DNA of 64,000 bases from Nocardioides deserti (lineage in GTDB: Bacteria; Actinomycetota; Actinomycetes; Propionibacteriales; Nocardioidaceae): positions 62,001 through 126,000 of the forward strand of contig NZ_JACMYC010000003.1 in the NCBI RefSeq assembly GCF_014266025.1, read 5' to 3'. Positions 51,011-61,145 of this stretch are shown here, piece after piece. The position numbers and the translations under genes were made by a program. Below the pieces are notes generated by a model. That model saw only the letters and a program-made list of their open reading frames with translations. It was not told the origin of the DNA and did not search any database. Every line of letters begins with the position of its first letter. The stretch's first letter is position 1.

Positions 51011-52830
51011 CAGGCGTTACCTCCAGCGGGGACCCGGTCCATGCCGAGCGTCTCGGGGCTGAGGCCGGAGAGGCGGCCGCCGCCGTTGAAGAACGTGTAC
51101 CGCGCGAGGTAGGACACCGCGGGCTTGGTGAACCAGAAGAGCACCGCGAGGTCGATCAGCGTGGACAGGCCGAGCGCGAAGCCGAAGCCCTTCACCGCCC
51201 CGGTCGCGAAGATGTACAGCACCGCGGCGGACAGCAGCGAGACGGTGTTCGCCGCGAGGCGAGTCACCTTCGCGCGCTTCCAGCCGGTCTCCACCGCGAC
51301 CCGCATCGACTTGCCCTCGCGCATCTCGTCACGGATGCGCTCGAAGAACAGGATGAAGGAGTCGGCGGTGACACCGACGGCGATGATCAGACCGGCGATG
51401 CCGGGCAGGGTCAGGGTGAAGCCGGCCGTCTCGCTGAGCAGCAGCACCAACGCGTAGGTGATGAGCGCGGCGACCGCCAGCGAGCCGAGGACGACGATGC
51501 CGAGGCCGCGGTAGTAGACCAGGCAGTAGAGCATCACCAGGGCCAGGCCGAGGCCGCCGGCCCAGAGACCCGCGGAGAGCTGGTCACCGGCGAGCGAGGG
51601 GCCGATCGTCTCGGACGACACGTCGTCCTGGAACGCGATCGGCAGCGCGCCGAACTTCAGGCTGGTCGCGAGGCTCTGCGCGGAGGCCTCGGTGAAGTTG
51701 CCCTCGATCTGCGCCTGGCCGTTGGTGATCAGGCCGTTCATCGTCGGGGCGGAGAGCACCTCGCCGTCGAGCACGACCGCGAACTGCCCGCCGTTGTTCA
51801 CGAGCTTGCGGGAGATGTCGGCGAAGGTCCTGGTGCCGGAGCCGTTGAACTCCAGCGCGACGACCCACTGCACCTGCTGCTGCGGGATCTGCGCCGAGGC
51901 GTCGGTGAGCTGCGTGCCCTCGATCGCCGAGGGCGAGAGCAGGTACTTCACGACCGTGCCGTCCTCGAACGTCTCGCAGGAGACGAGCGGCTTGTCCGGG
52001 TTGTCCTCCACCGGCGGCATCGTGCCGTCCGCCGGGCAGGTGAACTCGTTGTACGCCCTGATCGCCGCCTCGTTCGGCGCGTCGACCCAGGTCAGCGGGT
52101 CGGCGGCGTCCTTGCCGCCGTCCGGGGCAGGGATCACCGTCGGGCTCGGCGACCCGGACGGGGCCTCGGTGCCCTCGTCGGTGCCGTTCCCGTTGCCGTT
52201 GTCGGTGCCGTCCTCGGACGGCTCGGCGCTCGGGCTGGCGGTCGCGTCCGCGGTGGCCAGGGCCTTCGTGGCGAAGCCGACCGGCGGGCGGTTGTTGGTG
52301 CCCTGCTGGTCGCCCTCGCCGCCGTTGCCACCGTTGTTGCCCTGGCCGTTGCCGCCCTGGTCACCGCCGGCGCCGGGGTCGATCTGCACCGAGGAACCGT
52401 CCGGCAGGCCGTTCGCGCCCGGGTCGACCGTGGGGCCCTGGCCGCCGCCGGCGGCGCAGGGACCGGGGTTGACCTCCGAGCACGCCACCAGGCGGAACCG
52501 CAGCTGCGCCTGGCGCTTCACGGTCTCGAGGAGGTCTCGTCGGGAGCTGCCCGGGATCTCGACGACGATGATGTTGTCGCCCTCGGTGACCACGTCGGCC
52601 TCCGCGACACCGGAACCGTTCACACGGTCGTCGATGATCTGGCGGGCCTGCTCGAGGCTGTCGTCGGCCGGGTCGTCGTCGGTGGCCACGAGCGTGATGC
52701 GCGTGCCGCCCTGGAGGTCCAGGCCCAGTGCGGGCTTCCAGGTGCCGGCGAGCACCACGAGCCCGTAGAGCAGCGCCATGCCGAGGAAGAACACCACGAG
52801 GGTGCGTCCGGGGCGGGGCTTGCGTGCCAT
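51010..52830 (-). CDS. secD: Protein translocase subunit SecD
   Basis: 606 residues: first helix (TLVVFFLGMALLYGLVVLAG), then GLDLQGGTRITLVA, the P1 head (IIVVEIPGSSRRDLLETVKRQAQLRFR), then a 120-residue Gly/Asn/Pro/Ser/Thr-rich insertion (about 125-245), then the head resumes, and five further helices carry GVTADSFILFFERIRDEMREGKS. The insertion lies in the extracytoplasmic head and is probably disordered. It follows yajC by one base gap and overlaps secF by one base. Confidence 0.96.
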   Translation of the reverse strand: MARKPRPGRTLVVFFLGMALLYGLVVLAGTWKPALGLDLQGGTRITLVATDDDPADDSLEQARQIIDDRVNGSGVAEADVVTEGDNIIVVEIPGSSRRDLLETVKRQAQLRFRLVACSEVNPGPCAAGGGQGPTVDPGANGLPDGSSVQIDPGAGGDQGGNGQGNNGGNGGEGDQQGTNNRPPVGFATKALATADATASPSAEPSEDGTDNGNGNGTDEGTEAPSGSPSPTVIPAPDGGKDAADPLTWVDAPNEAAIRAYNEFTCPADGTMPPVEDNPDKPLVSCETFEDGTVVKYLLSPSAIEGTQLTDASAQIPQQQVQWVVALEFNGSGTRTFADISRKLVNNGGQFAVVLDGEVLSAPTMNGLITNGQAQIEGNFTEASAQSLATSLKFGALPIAFQDDVSSETIGPSLAGDQLSAGLWAGGLGLALVMLYCLVYYRGLGIVVLGSLAVAALITYALVLLLSETAGFTLTLPGIAGLIIAVGVTADSFILFFERIRDEMREGKSMRVAVETGWKRAKVTRLAANTVSLLSAAVLYIFATGAVKGFGFALGLSTLIDLAVLFWFTKPAVSYLARYTFFNGGGRLSGLSPETLGMDRVPAGGNA

Positions 52831-52831
52831 G

Positions 52832-53122
52832 TCAGATCTCCTCCGGCCCGCCGGCTGCGGCGGGCCCTGGCTGTGCGACGGTGCCGATCGCGCCGCGAGC
52901 GACGGTCACGACGACGCCCTCGGCGATCTCGACACGCGCGGTGTCGTCGGTGAGCTCGCGCACCGTGCCGAGGAAGCCCGAGGTCAGGACGACCTCGTCA
53001 CCCACCCCCAACGACGACTGCATGCGGACGAGTTCCTTCTGGCGCCGGGAAGCCGGCCTGATGATCAGGAGCCAGAAGAGGAGGGCGATGCCGACCAGCG
53101 GCAACAGGGAGGCGAGCTCCAC
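52832..53122 (-). CDS. yajC: Preprotein translocase accessory subunit YajC
   Basis: 96 residues: a single transmembrane helix (LLPLVGIALLFWLLIIRP), the basic ASRRQKELVRMQSSLGVGDEVVLTSGFLGTV segment and a short Pro/Gly tail. This is the standard YajC pattern. The GTG at 53122 has GAGAGG at seven bases; a longer frame adds residues unlike the family. First gene of yajC-secD-secF-apt. Confidence 0.94.
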   Translation of the reverse strand: MELASLLPLVGIALLFWLLIIRPASRRQKELVRMQSSLGVGDEVVLTSGFLGTVRELTDDTARVEIAEGVVVTVARGAIGTVAQPGPAAAGGPEEI

Positions 53123-53190
53123 GGACGAACCTCTCGAGCGATGACAGGGAGGCCACTCATCCGGGCGAGTCCCGGGGCGGCCGACGGGCA

Positions 53191-53196
53191 AGCATA
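53191..53196 (-). promoter_or_regulatory. Candidate -10 box (TATGCT) of yajC-secDF
   Basis: TATGCT, a near-consensus -10, lies about 70 bases before the yajC GTG in the gap after ruvB. No -35 box was seen. Confidence 0.42.
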
Positions 53197-53241
53197 CCTA
53201 CGGGCTTCCCCGCCCGGACGAATCCCAGGAGACCCGGCCCG

Positions 53242-54327
<1,086 letters not shown>

Positions 54328-54332
54328 GGCGC

Positions 54333-54929
54333 TCAGGCCTTGCTGAGGGTGCGGAGGGCCGCGCGCAGCAGGGTCGCGACGTCAGGAGCGCCACCGGCTT
54401 CGGGCGCCACGGCGTCGATCGCCTTCTCGGCGTCCTTCGCGGACCAGCCGAGCCCGACGAGACCCTGATGCACCTGCTCGCGCCACGGCTCGCTCCCGGC
54501 AGGGGCGGGCACGGTGGTGGTTCCGGTCGGCGGGCCGATCCGGTCCTTGAGCTCGAGGATGATCCGTTGCGCACCCTTCTGGCCGATGCCGGGCACGCGG
54601 GTCAGCGTCTTGACGTCGTCGCTGCTGATGGCGCGGCGCACGTCGTCGGGGCTCAGCACCGCCACCATCGCCTGGGCGACCTTGGGGCCGACGCCGGAGG
54701 CGGTCTGCACGAGCTCGAAGACGCTCTTCTCGTCCTCGTCAGCGAAGCCGTAGAGGGTCATCGAGTCCTCGCGCACCACCATGCTGGTGGCCAGTGTGGC
54801 GCTCTGCCCGGTGCGCAGGCCGGCGATGGTGCCCGGCGTGCACATCAGCTCGAGGCCGACGCCGCCGACCTCGAGCACGGCGCTGGTGAGGGAGACCCCG
54901 GCGACCTGGCCGCGGACGAAGGCGATCAA
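54333..54929 (-). CDS. ruvA: Holliday junction DNA-binding protein RuvA
   Basis: Tetrameric junction-binding platform for RuvB. 198 residues: OB-fold N-terminus [62 protein letters not shown] with the first helix-hairpin-helix, [22 protein letters not shown] with the second, and the RuvB-binding C-terminal domain ([19 protein letters not shown]). Its ATG overlaps the ruvC stop by four bases. Confidence 0.97.
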   Translation of the reverse strand: MIAFVRGQVAGVSLTSAVLEVGGVGLELMCTPGTIAGLRTGQSATLATSMVVREDSMTLYGFADEDEKSVFELVQTASGVGPKVAQAMVAVLSPDDVRRAISSDDVKTLTRVPGIGQKGAQRIILELKDRIGPPTGTTTVPAPAGSEPWREQVHQGLVGLGWSAKDAEKAIDAVAPEAGGAPDVATLLRAALRTLSKA

Positions 54930-55453
54930 CGTCTGCTCCTCGTGGTTGCTGCCGCCAGGGCGGCGTCGATGCGGGCCTGCGCTCCCCCGCGCCAGATGTG
55001 GGTGATAGCGAGCGCCAGGGCGTCCGCGGCGTCGGCCGGCTTGGGCATCGCGTCCAGGCGCAGGATGCGGGTGACCATCGCGCCGACCTGCGCCTTGTCG
55101 GCGCGACCGTTGCCGGAGACCGCCGCCTTGACCTCGCTCGGCGTGTGCAGCGCGACCGGGAGCCCGCGGCGGGCGGCGCAGACCATCGCGATCCCACTCG
55201 CCTGCGCGGTGCCCATCACGGTGCTGACGTCGGAGCGGGCGAAGACCCGCTCGATCGCGACCGCGTCGGGCCGGTGCTCGTCGAGCCAGGCGTCGACGCC
55301 CCTCTCGATGGTGACCAGCCGCTCGGCCACGGGCCGGTCGGCGCTGGTGCGCAGCACGTTGACGTCGACGAGGGTGAGCGGCCGGCCGACCGAGCCGTCG
55401 ACCACGCCCATCCCGCAGCGGGTCAGGCCGGGATCGATCCCGAGCACGCGCAT
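54926..55453 (-). CDS. ruvC: Crossover junction endodeoxyribonuclease RuvC
   Basis: Cuts Holliday junctions. 175 residues: [17 protein letters not shown] with the first catalytic Asp, [22 protein letters not shown] (Glu), and the C-terminal acidic pair in [12 protein letters not shown]. First gene of ruvC-ruvA-ruvB, GGAAGG before the ATG, with a TAGCGT -10 box about 34 bases upstream. Confidence 0.97.
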   Translation of the reverse strand: MRVLGIDPGLTRCGMGVVDGSVGRPLTLVDVNVLRTSADRPVAERLVTIERGVDAWLDEHRPDAVAIERVFARSDVSTVMGTAQASGIAMVCAARRGLPVALHTPSEVKAAVSGNGRADKAQVGAMVTRILRLDAMPKPADAADALALAITHIWRGGAQARIDAALAAATTRSRR

Positions 55454-55487
55454 GGCCAGCCTTCCGTCGAACGTCTGTTCGGGAGGA

Positions 55488-55493
55488 ACGCTA
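55488..55493 (-). promoter_or_regulatory. Candidate -10 box (TAGCGT) of ruvCAB
   Basis: TAGCGT fits TAnnnT and leaves a leader of about 30 bases with a ribosome binding site. A SOS-type LexA operator (GAACnnnnGTTC) was looked for in the gap and not seen. Confidence 0.42.
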
Positions 55494-55544
55494 GCCGCCG
55501 GGTGCGACGTACGCCGTCAGGACACGCCCGCGGCGTACCGGCGC

Positions 55545-56321
55545 TCAGGCGTCCGCGGCCTCGAGCTCGGCCATCACGTCGGCGGGGACGTCGACGTTGC
55601 TGAAGACGTCCTGCACGTCGTCGAGGTCCTCGAGGGCGTCGATGAGCTTGAAGACCTTGCCCGCGGCGGTCGCGTCGACCGGGATGTCCATCGTGGCGAC
55701 GAACTGGACGTCGGCGGAGTCGTAGTCGACGCCGGCGGCCTGGAGCGCGGTGCGGACGGCGACGAGGTCGGTGGCCTCGGAGATGACCTGGAACTGGTCA
55801 CCGAGGTCGTTGACCTCCTCGGCACCGGCGTCGAGGGTGGCCTCGAGGACGTCGTCCTCGGAGACCTCCTTGCCGCCCTCCTGCGCCTTGGCGACCAGCA
55901 CGACGCCCTTGCGGTTGAACAGCCGCGAGACCGAGCCGGGGTCGGCCATGGTGCCGCCGTTGCGGGTGACCGCGGTGCGGACCTCCATCGCGGCGCGGTT
56001 CTTGTTGTCGGTGAGGCACTCGACCAGCAGGCCGACGCCGGACGCGCCGTACACCTCGTAGGTGATCGTCGTGTAGTCCGCGCCGCCGGTCTCGGCACCG
56101 GAGCCGCGCTTGACCGCGCGGTCGATGTTGTCGTTGGGGACCGAGGACTTCTTGGCCTTCTGGATCGCGTCGTAGAGCGTCGGGTTGCCCGAGGGGTCGC
56201 CGCCGCCCATGCGGGCCGCGACCTCGACGTTCTTGATCAGCTTGGCGAACATCTTGCCGCGCTTGGCGTCGATGGCGGCCTTCTTGTGCTTCGTGGTCGC
56301 CCACTTGGAGTGGCCAGACAT
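55545..56321 (-). CDS. YebC/PmpR family protein
   Basis: 258 residues: [49 protein letters not shown], the invariant family start, then [33 protein letters not shown] and a final domain with [13 protein letters not shown] [21 protein letters not shown]. Members act as transcription regulators in some bacteria and, in recent work, as ribosome-associated relief factors at proline-rich stalls, functionally parallel to EF-P. Conserved position upstream of ruvC. Confidence 0.95.
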   Translation of the reverse strand: MSGHSKWATTKHKKAAIDAKRGKMFAKLIKNVEVAARMGGGDPSGNPTLYDAIQKAKKSSVPNDNIDRAVKRGSGAETGGADYTTITYEVYGASGVGLLVECLTDNKNRAAMEVRTAVTRNGGTMADPGSVSRLFNRKGVVLVAKAQEGGKEVSEDDVLEATLDAGAEEVNDLGDQFQVISEATDLVAVRTALQAAGVDYDSADVQFVATMDIPVDATAAGKVFKLIDALEDLDDVQDVFSNVDVPADVMAELEAADA

Positions 56322-56351
56322 GCGTCCCTCTTCCCGCGCCGGTCGTGTGCT

Positions 56352-56383
56352 GGTGCGGTCCCCCGCACCGACCGTCGATCCTA
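56352..56383 (-). promoter_or_regulatory. -10 box and leader hairpin of the YebC gene
   Basis: TAGGAT (56383-56378) is a good -10 box. Just downstream on the transcript GGTGCGG and CCGCACC (56352-56369, loop of four) form a seven-pair hairpin in a leader of about 50 bases before the ATG at 56321. Role of the hairpin unknown. Confidence 0.45.
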
Positions 56384-56412
56384 GCGGCGCCCGGGCCGGT
56401 CGGCCGACGAGG

Positions 56413-57000
56413 TCAGCGCACCGACCTGCGCACCAGGTCGACGAAGAGTCCGTGCACCCGGCCGTCGCCGTCGACCTCCGGGTGGAAGCTCGTGGCGAGC
56501 AGGTGGCCCTGGCGCACGGCGACGGGGTGGCCGGCCGCCTCGGCGAGCACCTCGACCCCCGGCCCGAGCTCCTCGACCCACGGCGCGCGGATGAACACGG
56601 CGTGCACTGGCTCGTCGATCCCGGTCACCGGCAGGTCGGTCTCGAACGAGTCGACCTGGCGCCCGAACGCGTTGCGCCGCACCGTCACGTCGAGCCCGCC
56701 GACCGTCTCCTGGCCGGCCGCGCCGTCGCGCACCCGATCGGCGAGCAGGATCATCCCCGCGCACGTGCCGAAGACGGGCATGCCGTCGGCGATCCGCTTC
56801 CGCAGCGGGTCCATGAGGCCGAACGTGCGCAGCAGCTTCGCCATCGTCGTCGACTCACCGCCCGGCAGGACGATCCCGTCGGCCTCGTCGAGCTCGCTCC
56901 CGCGGCGGACCGTGATCGCGTCGACACCCAGGTCGGTCAGGGTCCGGACGTGCTCGCGCACGTCGCCCTGCAGGGCGAGCACGCCGATGGTGGGTGGCAC
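56413..57000 (-). CDS. pdxT: Pyridoxal 5'-phosphate synthase glutaminase subunit PdxT
   Basis: Supplies ammonia to PdxS. 195 residues, class I amidotransferase: [36 protein letters not shown], nucleophile in [15 protein letters not shown], and [13 protein letters not shown] with His-Glu. The GTG at 57000 lacks a Shine-Dalgarno, but TATCGT ends six bases before it, which suggests a leaderless transcript. A metallophosphoesterase gene separates it from pdxS, whereas the pair is adjacent in most relatives. Confidence 0.95.
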   Translation of the reverse strand: MPPTIGVLALQGDVREHVRTLTDLGVDAITVRRGSELDEADGIVLPGGESTTMAKLLRTFGLMDPLRKRIADGMPVFGTCAGMILLADRVRDGAAGQETVGGLDVTVRRNAFGRQVDSFETDLPVTGIDEPVHAVFIRAPWVEELGPGVEVLAEAAGHPVAVRQGHLLATSFHPEVDGDGRVHGLFVDLVRRSVR

Positions 57001-57006
57001 GGGTGG

Positions 57007-57012
57007 ACGATA
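57007..57012 (-). promoter_or_regulatory. -10 box (TATCGT) of pdxT
   Basis: TATCGT ends six bases before the pdxT GTG; with no ribosome binding site present, a leaderless mRNA is likely. Confidence 0.48.
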
Positions 57013-57064
57013 GGCGCCGGACGGGCTCTCCGCGCATCCGGCGGGCACCCCGACCCGGCCCGGC

Positions 57065-58213
57065 TCAGCGTGAGCGCAGGGTGACGACGGTGATCTCGGG
57101 GGCGGCGCCGGTGCGGACGGGCGGGCCGGAGGTGCCGACGCCGCGGGAGGTCACGACGGTGACGCCGTCGACGACGTCCACCCCGGCGAGCGTGGGCTGC
57201 TGGAGCGGCACGAACCAGCCGAACGGCCAGATCTGCCCGCCGTGGGTGTGGCCGGAGAGCTGCAGGTCGACGCCGGCCGAGGCGACGAGCTGGCGCGGCT
57301 CGTGGGCGACGTAGACGACGTAGTCCTCCGGCCGCGTGCCGGCGAGCGCGGCGGCCGGGTCCGGCTCGAGGGCACCGGTGCCGATCTCGTCGTGGACGCC
57401 GGCGACGACGACGGGGTCTCCCCCGCGCTGGAGGACGACGTGCTCGTTGCGCAGGACGTCGATGCCGAGGGTCTCGAGCCGGTCGAGGTACGCCGGGGCG
57501 TCGCCGGTCTCGATCTCGTGGTTGCCGGACACGGCGACGACGCCGAGCGGCGCGTCCAGGTCGGCGAGGGGGTCGAGGTCGGGACCGGTGTAGCGCTCGC
57601 GACCGTCGACGAGGTCGCCGCCGAGCACGACCAGGTCCGGGTCCTGCTCGTTGACGAGGTCCACGACGCGGCGGGTCCAGGCCCCGCCGTGGACGACACC
57701 GACGTGCAGGTCGGTCAGCAGCACGACCCGCGCGCCGTCCCAGCCGGTGGGCAGCGCCGCCGACCCCACGTCGTACGCCGTGACGCGCGGCCGCTGCGCG
57801 ACGACGGCGCCGACGGCCATCACCACCAGGGCGAGGACGACGACGACCGGGGTGCCGACGCGGAGCAGCCGTTCGCGGGCCACGCGGCAACCGAGCAGCC
57901 GGAGCACCAGCGAGGCGAGGGCGAGCAGCACGCAGCCGAACGTGAGGTACCAGGCGAGCCCCAGCCAGGACAGCCCGAGCCACAGCACCGGCCGGATCGG
58001 GGCGGGGTCGATCGTGCGGTAGGCGACGTTCGTGGCGGCGTACAGCAGCAGCCCGCCGACGACCACGACGAGCGAGAGCCGCCGGGCCCATCGCGGAGCG
58101 CCGCTGACGACCGCGAGCCGGCGGTGCAGCCACCGCGCCCACCACGCGATGGACGCGACGAGCAGCAGCAGCGCGAGGACCCCCAGAACCTGGCCGAGCC
58201 AGGTGTCCTGCAC
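57065..58213 (-). CDS. Membrane-bound metallophosphoesterase (YkuE/YaeI type)
   Basis: 382 residues from GTG at 58213. Four transmembrane helices in the first 150 residues ([40 protein letters not shown]; a further two) precede a calcineurin-like phosphoesterase domain with all metal motifs: [40 protein letters not shown] and [14 protein letters not shown]. Family members hydrolyse UDP-diacylglucosamine, lipid pyrophosphates or similar; the substrate here is unknown. It lies between pdxS and pdxT. The start is uncertain because no Shine-Dalgarno is visible. Confidence 0.88.
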   Translation of the reverse strand: MQDTWLGQVLGVLALLLLVASIAWWARWLHRRLAVVSGAPRWARRLSLVVVVGGLLLYAATNVAYRTIDPAPIRPVLWLGLSWLGLAWYLTFGCVLLALASLVLRLLGCRVARERLLRVGTPVVVVLALVVMAVGAVVAQRPRVTAYDVGSAALPTGWDGARVVLLTDLHVGVVHGGAWTRRVVDLVNEQDPDLVVLGGDLVDGRERYTGPDLDPLADLDAPLGVVAVSGNHEIETGDAPAYLDRLETLGIDVLRNEHVVLQRGGDPVVVAGVHDEIGTGALEPDPAAALAGTRPEDYVVYVAHEPRQLVASAGVDLQLSGHTHGGQIWPFGWFVPLQQPTLAGVDVVDGVTVVTSRGVGTSGPPVRTGAAPEITVVTLRSR

Positions 58214-58226
58214 GTCGCTCAGGAGG

Positions 58227-59141
58227 TCACCAGCCGCGCTCGGCGAGGCGGTGCGGCTGCGGGATCTCCTCGACGTTGATGCCGACCATCGCCTCGCCCA
58301 GGCCGCGGGAGACCTTCGCGACCATGTCGGGGTCGTCGTGGAAGGTCGTGGCCTTGACGATCGCCTCGGCCCGCTGCGCGGGGTTGCCGGACTTGAAGAT
58401 CCCCGAGCCGACGAAGACGCCCTCGGCACCGAGCTGCATCATCATCGCCGCGTCGGCGGGCGTGGCGATGCCGCCGGCGGTGAACAGCACGACGGGCAGC
58501 TTGCCGGTCTCGGCGACCTCCTTGACCAGGTCGTACGGCGCCTGGAGCTCCTTCGCCGCGACGTACAGCTCGTCGCTCTCCAGCGCCGCGAGCCGGCGGA
58601 TCTCGCCACGGATGGTCCGCATGTGGGTGACCGCGTTCGACACGTCGCCGGTGCCGGCCTCGCCCTTGGAGCGGATCATCGCCGCGCCCTCGGTGATCCG
58701 CCGCAGCGCCTCGCCGAGGTTGGTCGCCCCGCACACGAACGGCACGGTGAACGCCCACTTGTCGATGTGGTTCGCGTAGTCGGCGGGCGTCAGCACCTCG
58801 GACTCGTCGACGTAGTCCACCCCGAGGGCCTGCAGCACCTGCGCCTCGGCGAAGTGGCCGATCCGCGCCTTCGCCATGACCGGGATCGAGACGGCCTCGA
58901 TGATCCCGTCGATCATGTCCGGGTCCGACATCCGCGAGACGCCGCCCTGGGCCCTGATGTCGGCCGGCACCCGCTCGAGCGCCATGACCGCGACGGCGCC
59001 GGCGTCCTCGGCGATCTTGGCCTGGTCGGGGGTGACGACGTCCATGATGACGCCGCCCTTGAGCATCTCCGCCATGCCGCGCTTGACGCGCGTGGTGCCG
59101 GTGATGGGGCCGTCGGTGGTGGAGGCGTGGCTCTCGGTCAT
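58227..59141 (-). CDS. pdxS: Pyridoxal 5'-phosphate synthase subunit PdxS
   Basis: Makes PLP from ribose 5-phosphate, glyceraldehyde 3-phosphate and ammonia. 304 residues, TIM barrel with [48 protein letters not shown], lysines in [10 protein letters not shown] and [32 protein letters not shown]. The ATG at 59141 has no clear Shine-Dalgarno, but TACGCT ends six bases before it. Highly conserved enzyme; vitamin B6 synthesis is by the DXP-independent route. Confidence 0.98.
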   Translation of the reverse strand: MTESHASTTDGPITGTTRVKRGMAEMLKGGVIMDVVTPDQAKIAEDAGAVAVMALERVPADIRAQGGVSRMSDPDMIDGIIEAVSIPVMAKARIGHFAEAQVLQALGVDYVDESEVLTPADYANHIDKWAFTVPFVCGATNLGEALRRITEGAAMIRSKGEAGTGDVSNAVTHMRTIRGEIRRLAALESDELYVAAKELQAPYDLVKEVAETGKLPVVLFTAGGIATPADAAMMMQLGAEGVFVGSGIFKSGNPAQRAEAIVKATTFHDDPDMVAKVSRGLGEAMVGINVEEIPQPHRLAERGW

Positions 59142-59147
59142 GCGAGG

Positions 59148-59153
59148 AGCGTA
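59148..59153 (-). promoter_or_regulatory. -10 box (TACGCT) of pdxS
   Basis: TACGCT ends six bases before the pdxS ATG, the same geometry as relA and pdxT. It lies in the 19-base gap between pgsA and pdxS. Confidence 0.5.
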
Positions 59154-59160
59154 GGGCGCT

Positions 59161-59793
59161 TTACCCGGCGGACGCGCTTCCGTCCGCCAGTGCTGCGAGC
59201 GCCTGGCGGCGCACCACCCAGATGCGCTGCACGACGGTGATCGTCGAGGCGAACGCGAGCGCCCACAGTGCGACGTGCATGAGGACCGGGAGGTCGAAGA
59301 TCGCACCGAGGCCGGTCATCACCAGGATCGCGACGAGCCGGTCCGCGCGCTCGGCGATGCCCACCTTGGCGGTGTAGCCGAGGCTCTCTGCGCGCGAGCG
59401 GGCGTAGGAGGTGACGCTGCCCATGACCAGGCAGACGAGCGAGAGCACGAGGTAGAGCCGGCTGTCGCCCTCCCACGCGAAGTACAGGGCGAGCCCGCCG
59501 AAGATCGCACCGTCGCCGATCCGGTCGAGGGTCGAGTCGAGGAACGCGCCGAAGCTGCTCGAGCGCCCGGTCGAGCGCGCCATGTAGCCGTCGAGCAGGT
59601 CGCTGAAGACGAACGCGGTGATGACGAGGGTGCCGATGAGCAGCTCCCCCTGCGGGTAGAACACCAGCGCGCCGGCGCACACCCCGAGCGTCCCGACGAG
59701 GGTCACGGCGTCGGCACTGACCCCCAGCCTGATGAGCAGGTGGGCGACGGGGGCGAGGACCTTCGTCCAGAAGGCGCGGAAACGTTCCAGCAT
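59161..59793 (-). CDS. pgsA: Phosphatidylinositol-phosphate synthase (CDP-alcohol phosphotransferase)
   Basis: Joins CDP-diacylglycerol and inositol 1-phosphate to give phosphatidylinositol phosphate. 210 residues, six membrane helices. The full motif D68-G-x2-A-R-x8-G-x3-D-x3-D90 is present. The locus (HIT gene upstream, pdxS downstream) matches the mycobacterial pgsA1 locus, which supports inositol rather than glycerol specificity. In mycobacteria the acyltransferase PatA and mannosyltransferase PimA genes follow; neither is present here. Confidence 0.9.
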   Translation of the reverse strand: MLERFRAFWTKVLAPVAHLLIRLGVSADAVTLVGTLGVCAGALVFYPQGELLIGTLVITAFVFSDLLDGYMARSTGRSSSFGAFLDSTLDRIGDGAIFGGLALYFAWEGDSRLYLVLSLVCLVMGSVTSYARSRAESLGYTAKVGIAERADRLVAILVMTGLGAIFDLPVLMHVALWALAFASTITVVQRIWVVRRQALAALADGSASAG

Positions 59794-59805
59794 GGCGGCA
59801 GCAGG

Positions 59806-60585
59806 CTAGCGGTCGAGCAGCCGCGCGCAGACCTCGCCCACGGCGGTCGGCGGCCCGGCGACGTACCAGTCCTTGCCGGCGACCTCGACGTGCCGCGTCA
59901 CTCCCCCGACGCCCCGGATGATCGCCGCGCCCGGCAGCTCGTCCCAGGGCGCGACGGAGTGCTGGAAGACCAGCCCCACCCGGCCGGTCGCGACGCCGAC
60001 CTGGTCCATGCTCATCGAGCCGAGCCACCGCAGCGCCGCGGCACCACCGGCCGCGCGGCGCCACGCGGCACCGACCTCGCCCTCGAGGAAGGGCGGGTGG
60101 AGGTACGTCGCGACGCTGATCTCCGCGAGCGGCCGGTCGGCGAGCGGCGCCAGCGGCCGGCCGTCGCAGGTGCTCGGCAGCGCCGGCCCGCCGACGTACG
60201 TCGCCTCGCCCATCGGGTCGTGGACCGCCCCGACCAGCAGGTCCTCGGTGTCGCGCAGACCGACCGCGGAGCACCACCACGGCAGGTCGTTGACGAAGTT
60301 GTAGGTGCCGTCGACGGGGTCGACGACCCAGGAGCGGCCGGTCGTGCTGTCGGCGACGTGCCCGTGCTCCTCGCCCAGCACGGCGTCGCCCGGGCGCTCG
60401 GCGCGGAGCCGGCCGGTCACCAGCTCCTCGGCGGCCCGGTCGGCCGCGGTCACGACGTCGGAGATCGACGTCTTGTAGTCGAGCCGGAGTCCCTCGGCCC
60501 GCATCCGGCGAGCGAGCGTGCCGGCCTCCCGCACCAGGTCGGCGGCGAGCCGGGCGTCGTCCTCCGGCGTCGGGAGCGCGGTCAC
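59806..60585 (-). CDS. Inositol-monophosphatase-family phosphatase
   Basis: 259 residues with intact metal sites: GEEHGHVADS, VVDPVDGTYNFVNDLP (D-P-x-D-G-T) and APWDELPGAAII. The family includes inositol-1-phosphatase, histidinol-phosphatase HisN and fructose bisphosphatases. Position between the HIT gene and pgsA, 12 bases before pgsA and overlapping HIT as GTGA, favours an inositol-phosphate substrate; dephosphorylation of phosphatidylinositol phosphate is a speculative alternative. HisN remains possible. Confidence 0.9.
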   Translation of the reverse strand: MTALPTPEDDARLAADLVREAGTLARRMRAEGLRLDYKTSISDVVTAADRAAEELVTGRLRAERPGDAVLGEEHGHVADSTTGRSWVVDPVDGTYNFVNDLPWWCSAVGLRDTEDLLVGAVHDPMGEATYVGGPALPSTCDGRPLAPLADRPLAEISVATYLHPPFLEGEVGAAWRRAAGGAAALRWLGSMSMDQVGVATGRVGLVFQHSVAPWDELPGAAIIRGVGGVTRHVEVAGKDWYVAGPPTAVGEVCARLLDR

Positions 60586-61145
60586 GCCGTCGGCCACGCG
60601 TCGGCGAGCAGCGCGCGGGTGTCGCCGAGCAGCTCGGGGAGGGTCTTGGTGCGACCGATGATCGGCATGAAGTTCTGGTCGCCGGGCCAGCGCGGCACCA
60701 CGTGCTGGTGCAGGTGGGCGGCGATGCCGGCGCCGGCGATGTGGCCCTGGTTCATGCCGATGTTGAAGCCGCCCGCGCCGGAGACCTGCCGCACGACGCG
60801 CATCGCGTCGCGGGTCAGGTCGGCGATCTCCGCGGCCTCCTCGTCGGTGGTCTCGGTGTAGTCGGCGATGTGGCGGTAGGGGCAGACCATCAGGTGCCCA
60901 GGCGCGTAGGGGTAGAGGTTGAGCACGACGAACGACAGCTCGCCGCGGTGCACCACCAGTCCCTCGTCGTCGCCCAGCGACGGGATCCGGCAGAACGGGC
61001 ACTCCCCCGACGAGGCGTCGGCCGGCTTGTTCTCGCCCCGGATGTAGGCCATCCGGTGCGGGGTCCAGAGCCGGTCCAGCTCGTCGGAGCGGCCGATGCC
61101 GTCCTGGTGCAGCGTGTCCACGTCCGCTCGGTCCTCTCCGCTCAC
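60582..61145 (-). CDS. HIT-domain hydrolase/phosphorylase
   Basis: 187 residues. A zinc-type CPFCRIP motif precedes the HIT domain, which ends with the histidine triad HLHQHVVPRW. VVLNLYPYAPGHLMVCPYRH and NIGMNQGHIAGAG match the mycobacterial Rv2613c group, reported as diadenosine-tetraphosphate phosphorylase. GTG start overlaps the TetR stop as GTGA, so regulator, HIT protein, phosphatase and PgsA appear to be one transcript. Confidence 0.92.
   Translation of the reverse strand: MSGEDRADVDTLHQDGIGRSDELDRLWTPHRMAYIRGENKPADASSGECPFCRIPSLGDDEGLVVHRGELSFVVLNLYPYAPGHLMVCPYRHIADYTETTDEEAAEIADLTRDAMRVVRQVSGAGGFNIGMNQGHIAGAGIAAHLHQHVVPRWPGDQNFMPIIGRTKTLPELLGDTRALLADAWPTA

Noticed and set aside
55454..55544. 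LexA-type SOS box before ruvCAB
   Set aside because: No GAAC-n4-GTTC-like sequence could be found; only a TAGCGT -10 box is present.
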